The notes under the pieces: generated by a model | Seen by the model: only the letters and a program-made list of their open reading frames with translations | Told to the model about the DNA's origin: nothing | Database searches by the model: none | Made by a program: the position numbers and the translations under genes | In this document: in pieces, positions 14,907 through 14,951 of the stretch | Numbering within the stretch: position 1 is the first letter of the stretch | Layout of the letters: each line of letters starts with the position of its first letter | Source: Bacteroidales bacterium | GTDB taxonomy: Bacteria; Bacteroidota; Bacteroidia; Bacteroidales; UBA3824 | Direction of reading: 5' to 3' | DNA: 14,951 nt | Assembly (NCBI GenBank): GCA_017543645.1 | Contig: JAFYFR010000028.1 | Coordinates: 1-14,951 of the forward strand

Positions 14907-14951
14907 CAGCAAAATATTTAAAAACAGTAGCATTTTTATGGAAAAAATTAC

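Noticed and set aside
1..14951. CRISPR array, tRNA, rRNA, phage or SusC/SusD genes
   Set aside because: Looked for and not seen: no regularly spaced repeats, no cloverleaf-like sequence and no matching protein.

Overview
The window looks like chromosomal DNA from a member of the Bacteroidota, most likely order Bacteroidales. The evidence is the gene content: a one-protein hybrid two-component regulator ending in an AraC domain, secreted GH43 enzymes, many lipoproteins and an M13 peptidase. In addition, several start regions carry the Bacteroidota promoter form TAnnTTTG with an upstream TTTG, and have A/T-rich leaders with no strong Shine-Dalgarno sequence. Species cannot be read from this window.

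Layout. Bases 1-2546 hold two divergent secreted GH43 glycosidase genes. One is cut by the window edge; the other is complete and ends at a strong terminator. They share a 94-bp intergenic region with an inverted repeat that could be an operator. Bases 2572-3180 hold an exact Bacteroidota promoter and a lone transposase OrfA-type gene with no OrfB partner. Bases 3187-5211 (minus) encode a secreted M13 zinc metallopeptidase, divergent from asd (5398-6408, aspartate-semialdehyde dehydrogenase). Two palindromic repeat units lie between asd and a short CNNM/CBS membrane protein (6491-7537). Bases 7568-8288 (minus) form a two-gene lipoprotein operon, one product carrying a four-cysteine zinc-ribbon-like tail. 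Divergent from it, with back-to-back promoters, is a 925-aa TPR-type hybrid two-component regulator (8370-11147). A 391-bp convergent region (11148-11538) with three stem-loops follows. Bases 11539-14872 (minus) hold a secreted CE4-like polysaccharide deacetylase downstream of a 759-aa membrane protein with an EF-hand and no function I recognise. A third copy of the palindromic repeat lies between these two.

How the genes fit together. The GH43 pair, the deacetylase and the hybrid regulator suggest a glycan-using lifestyle, but there is no SusC/SusD pair here, so no classic polysaccharide-utilisation locus is visible. The regulator's closest candidate target is the divergent lipoprotein operon. 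asd, the M13 peptidase and the CNNM protein look like ordinary housekeeping or envelope genes. I see no CRISPR array, phage, defence island or tRNA/rRNA. The least explained items are the EF-hand membrane protein, the regulator/lipoprotein pair, the repeated palindromes and the orphan OrfA.
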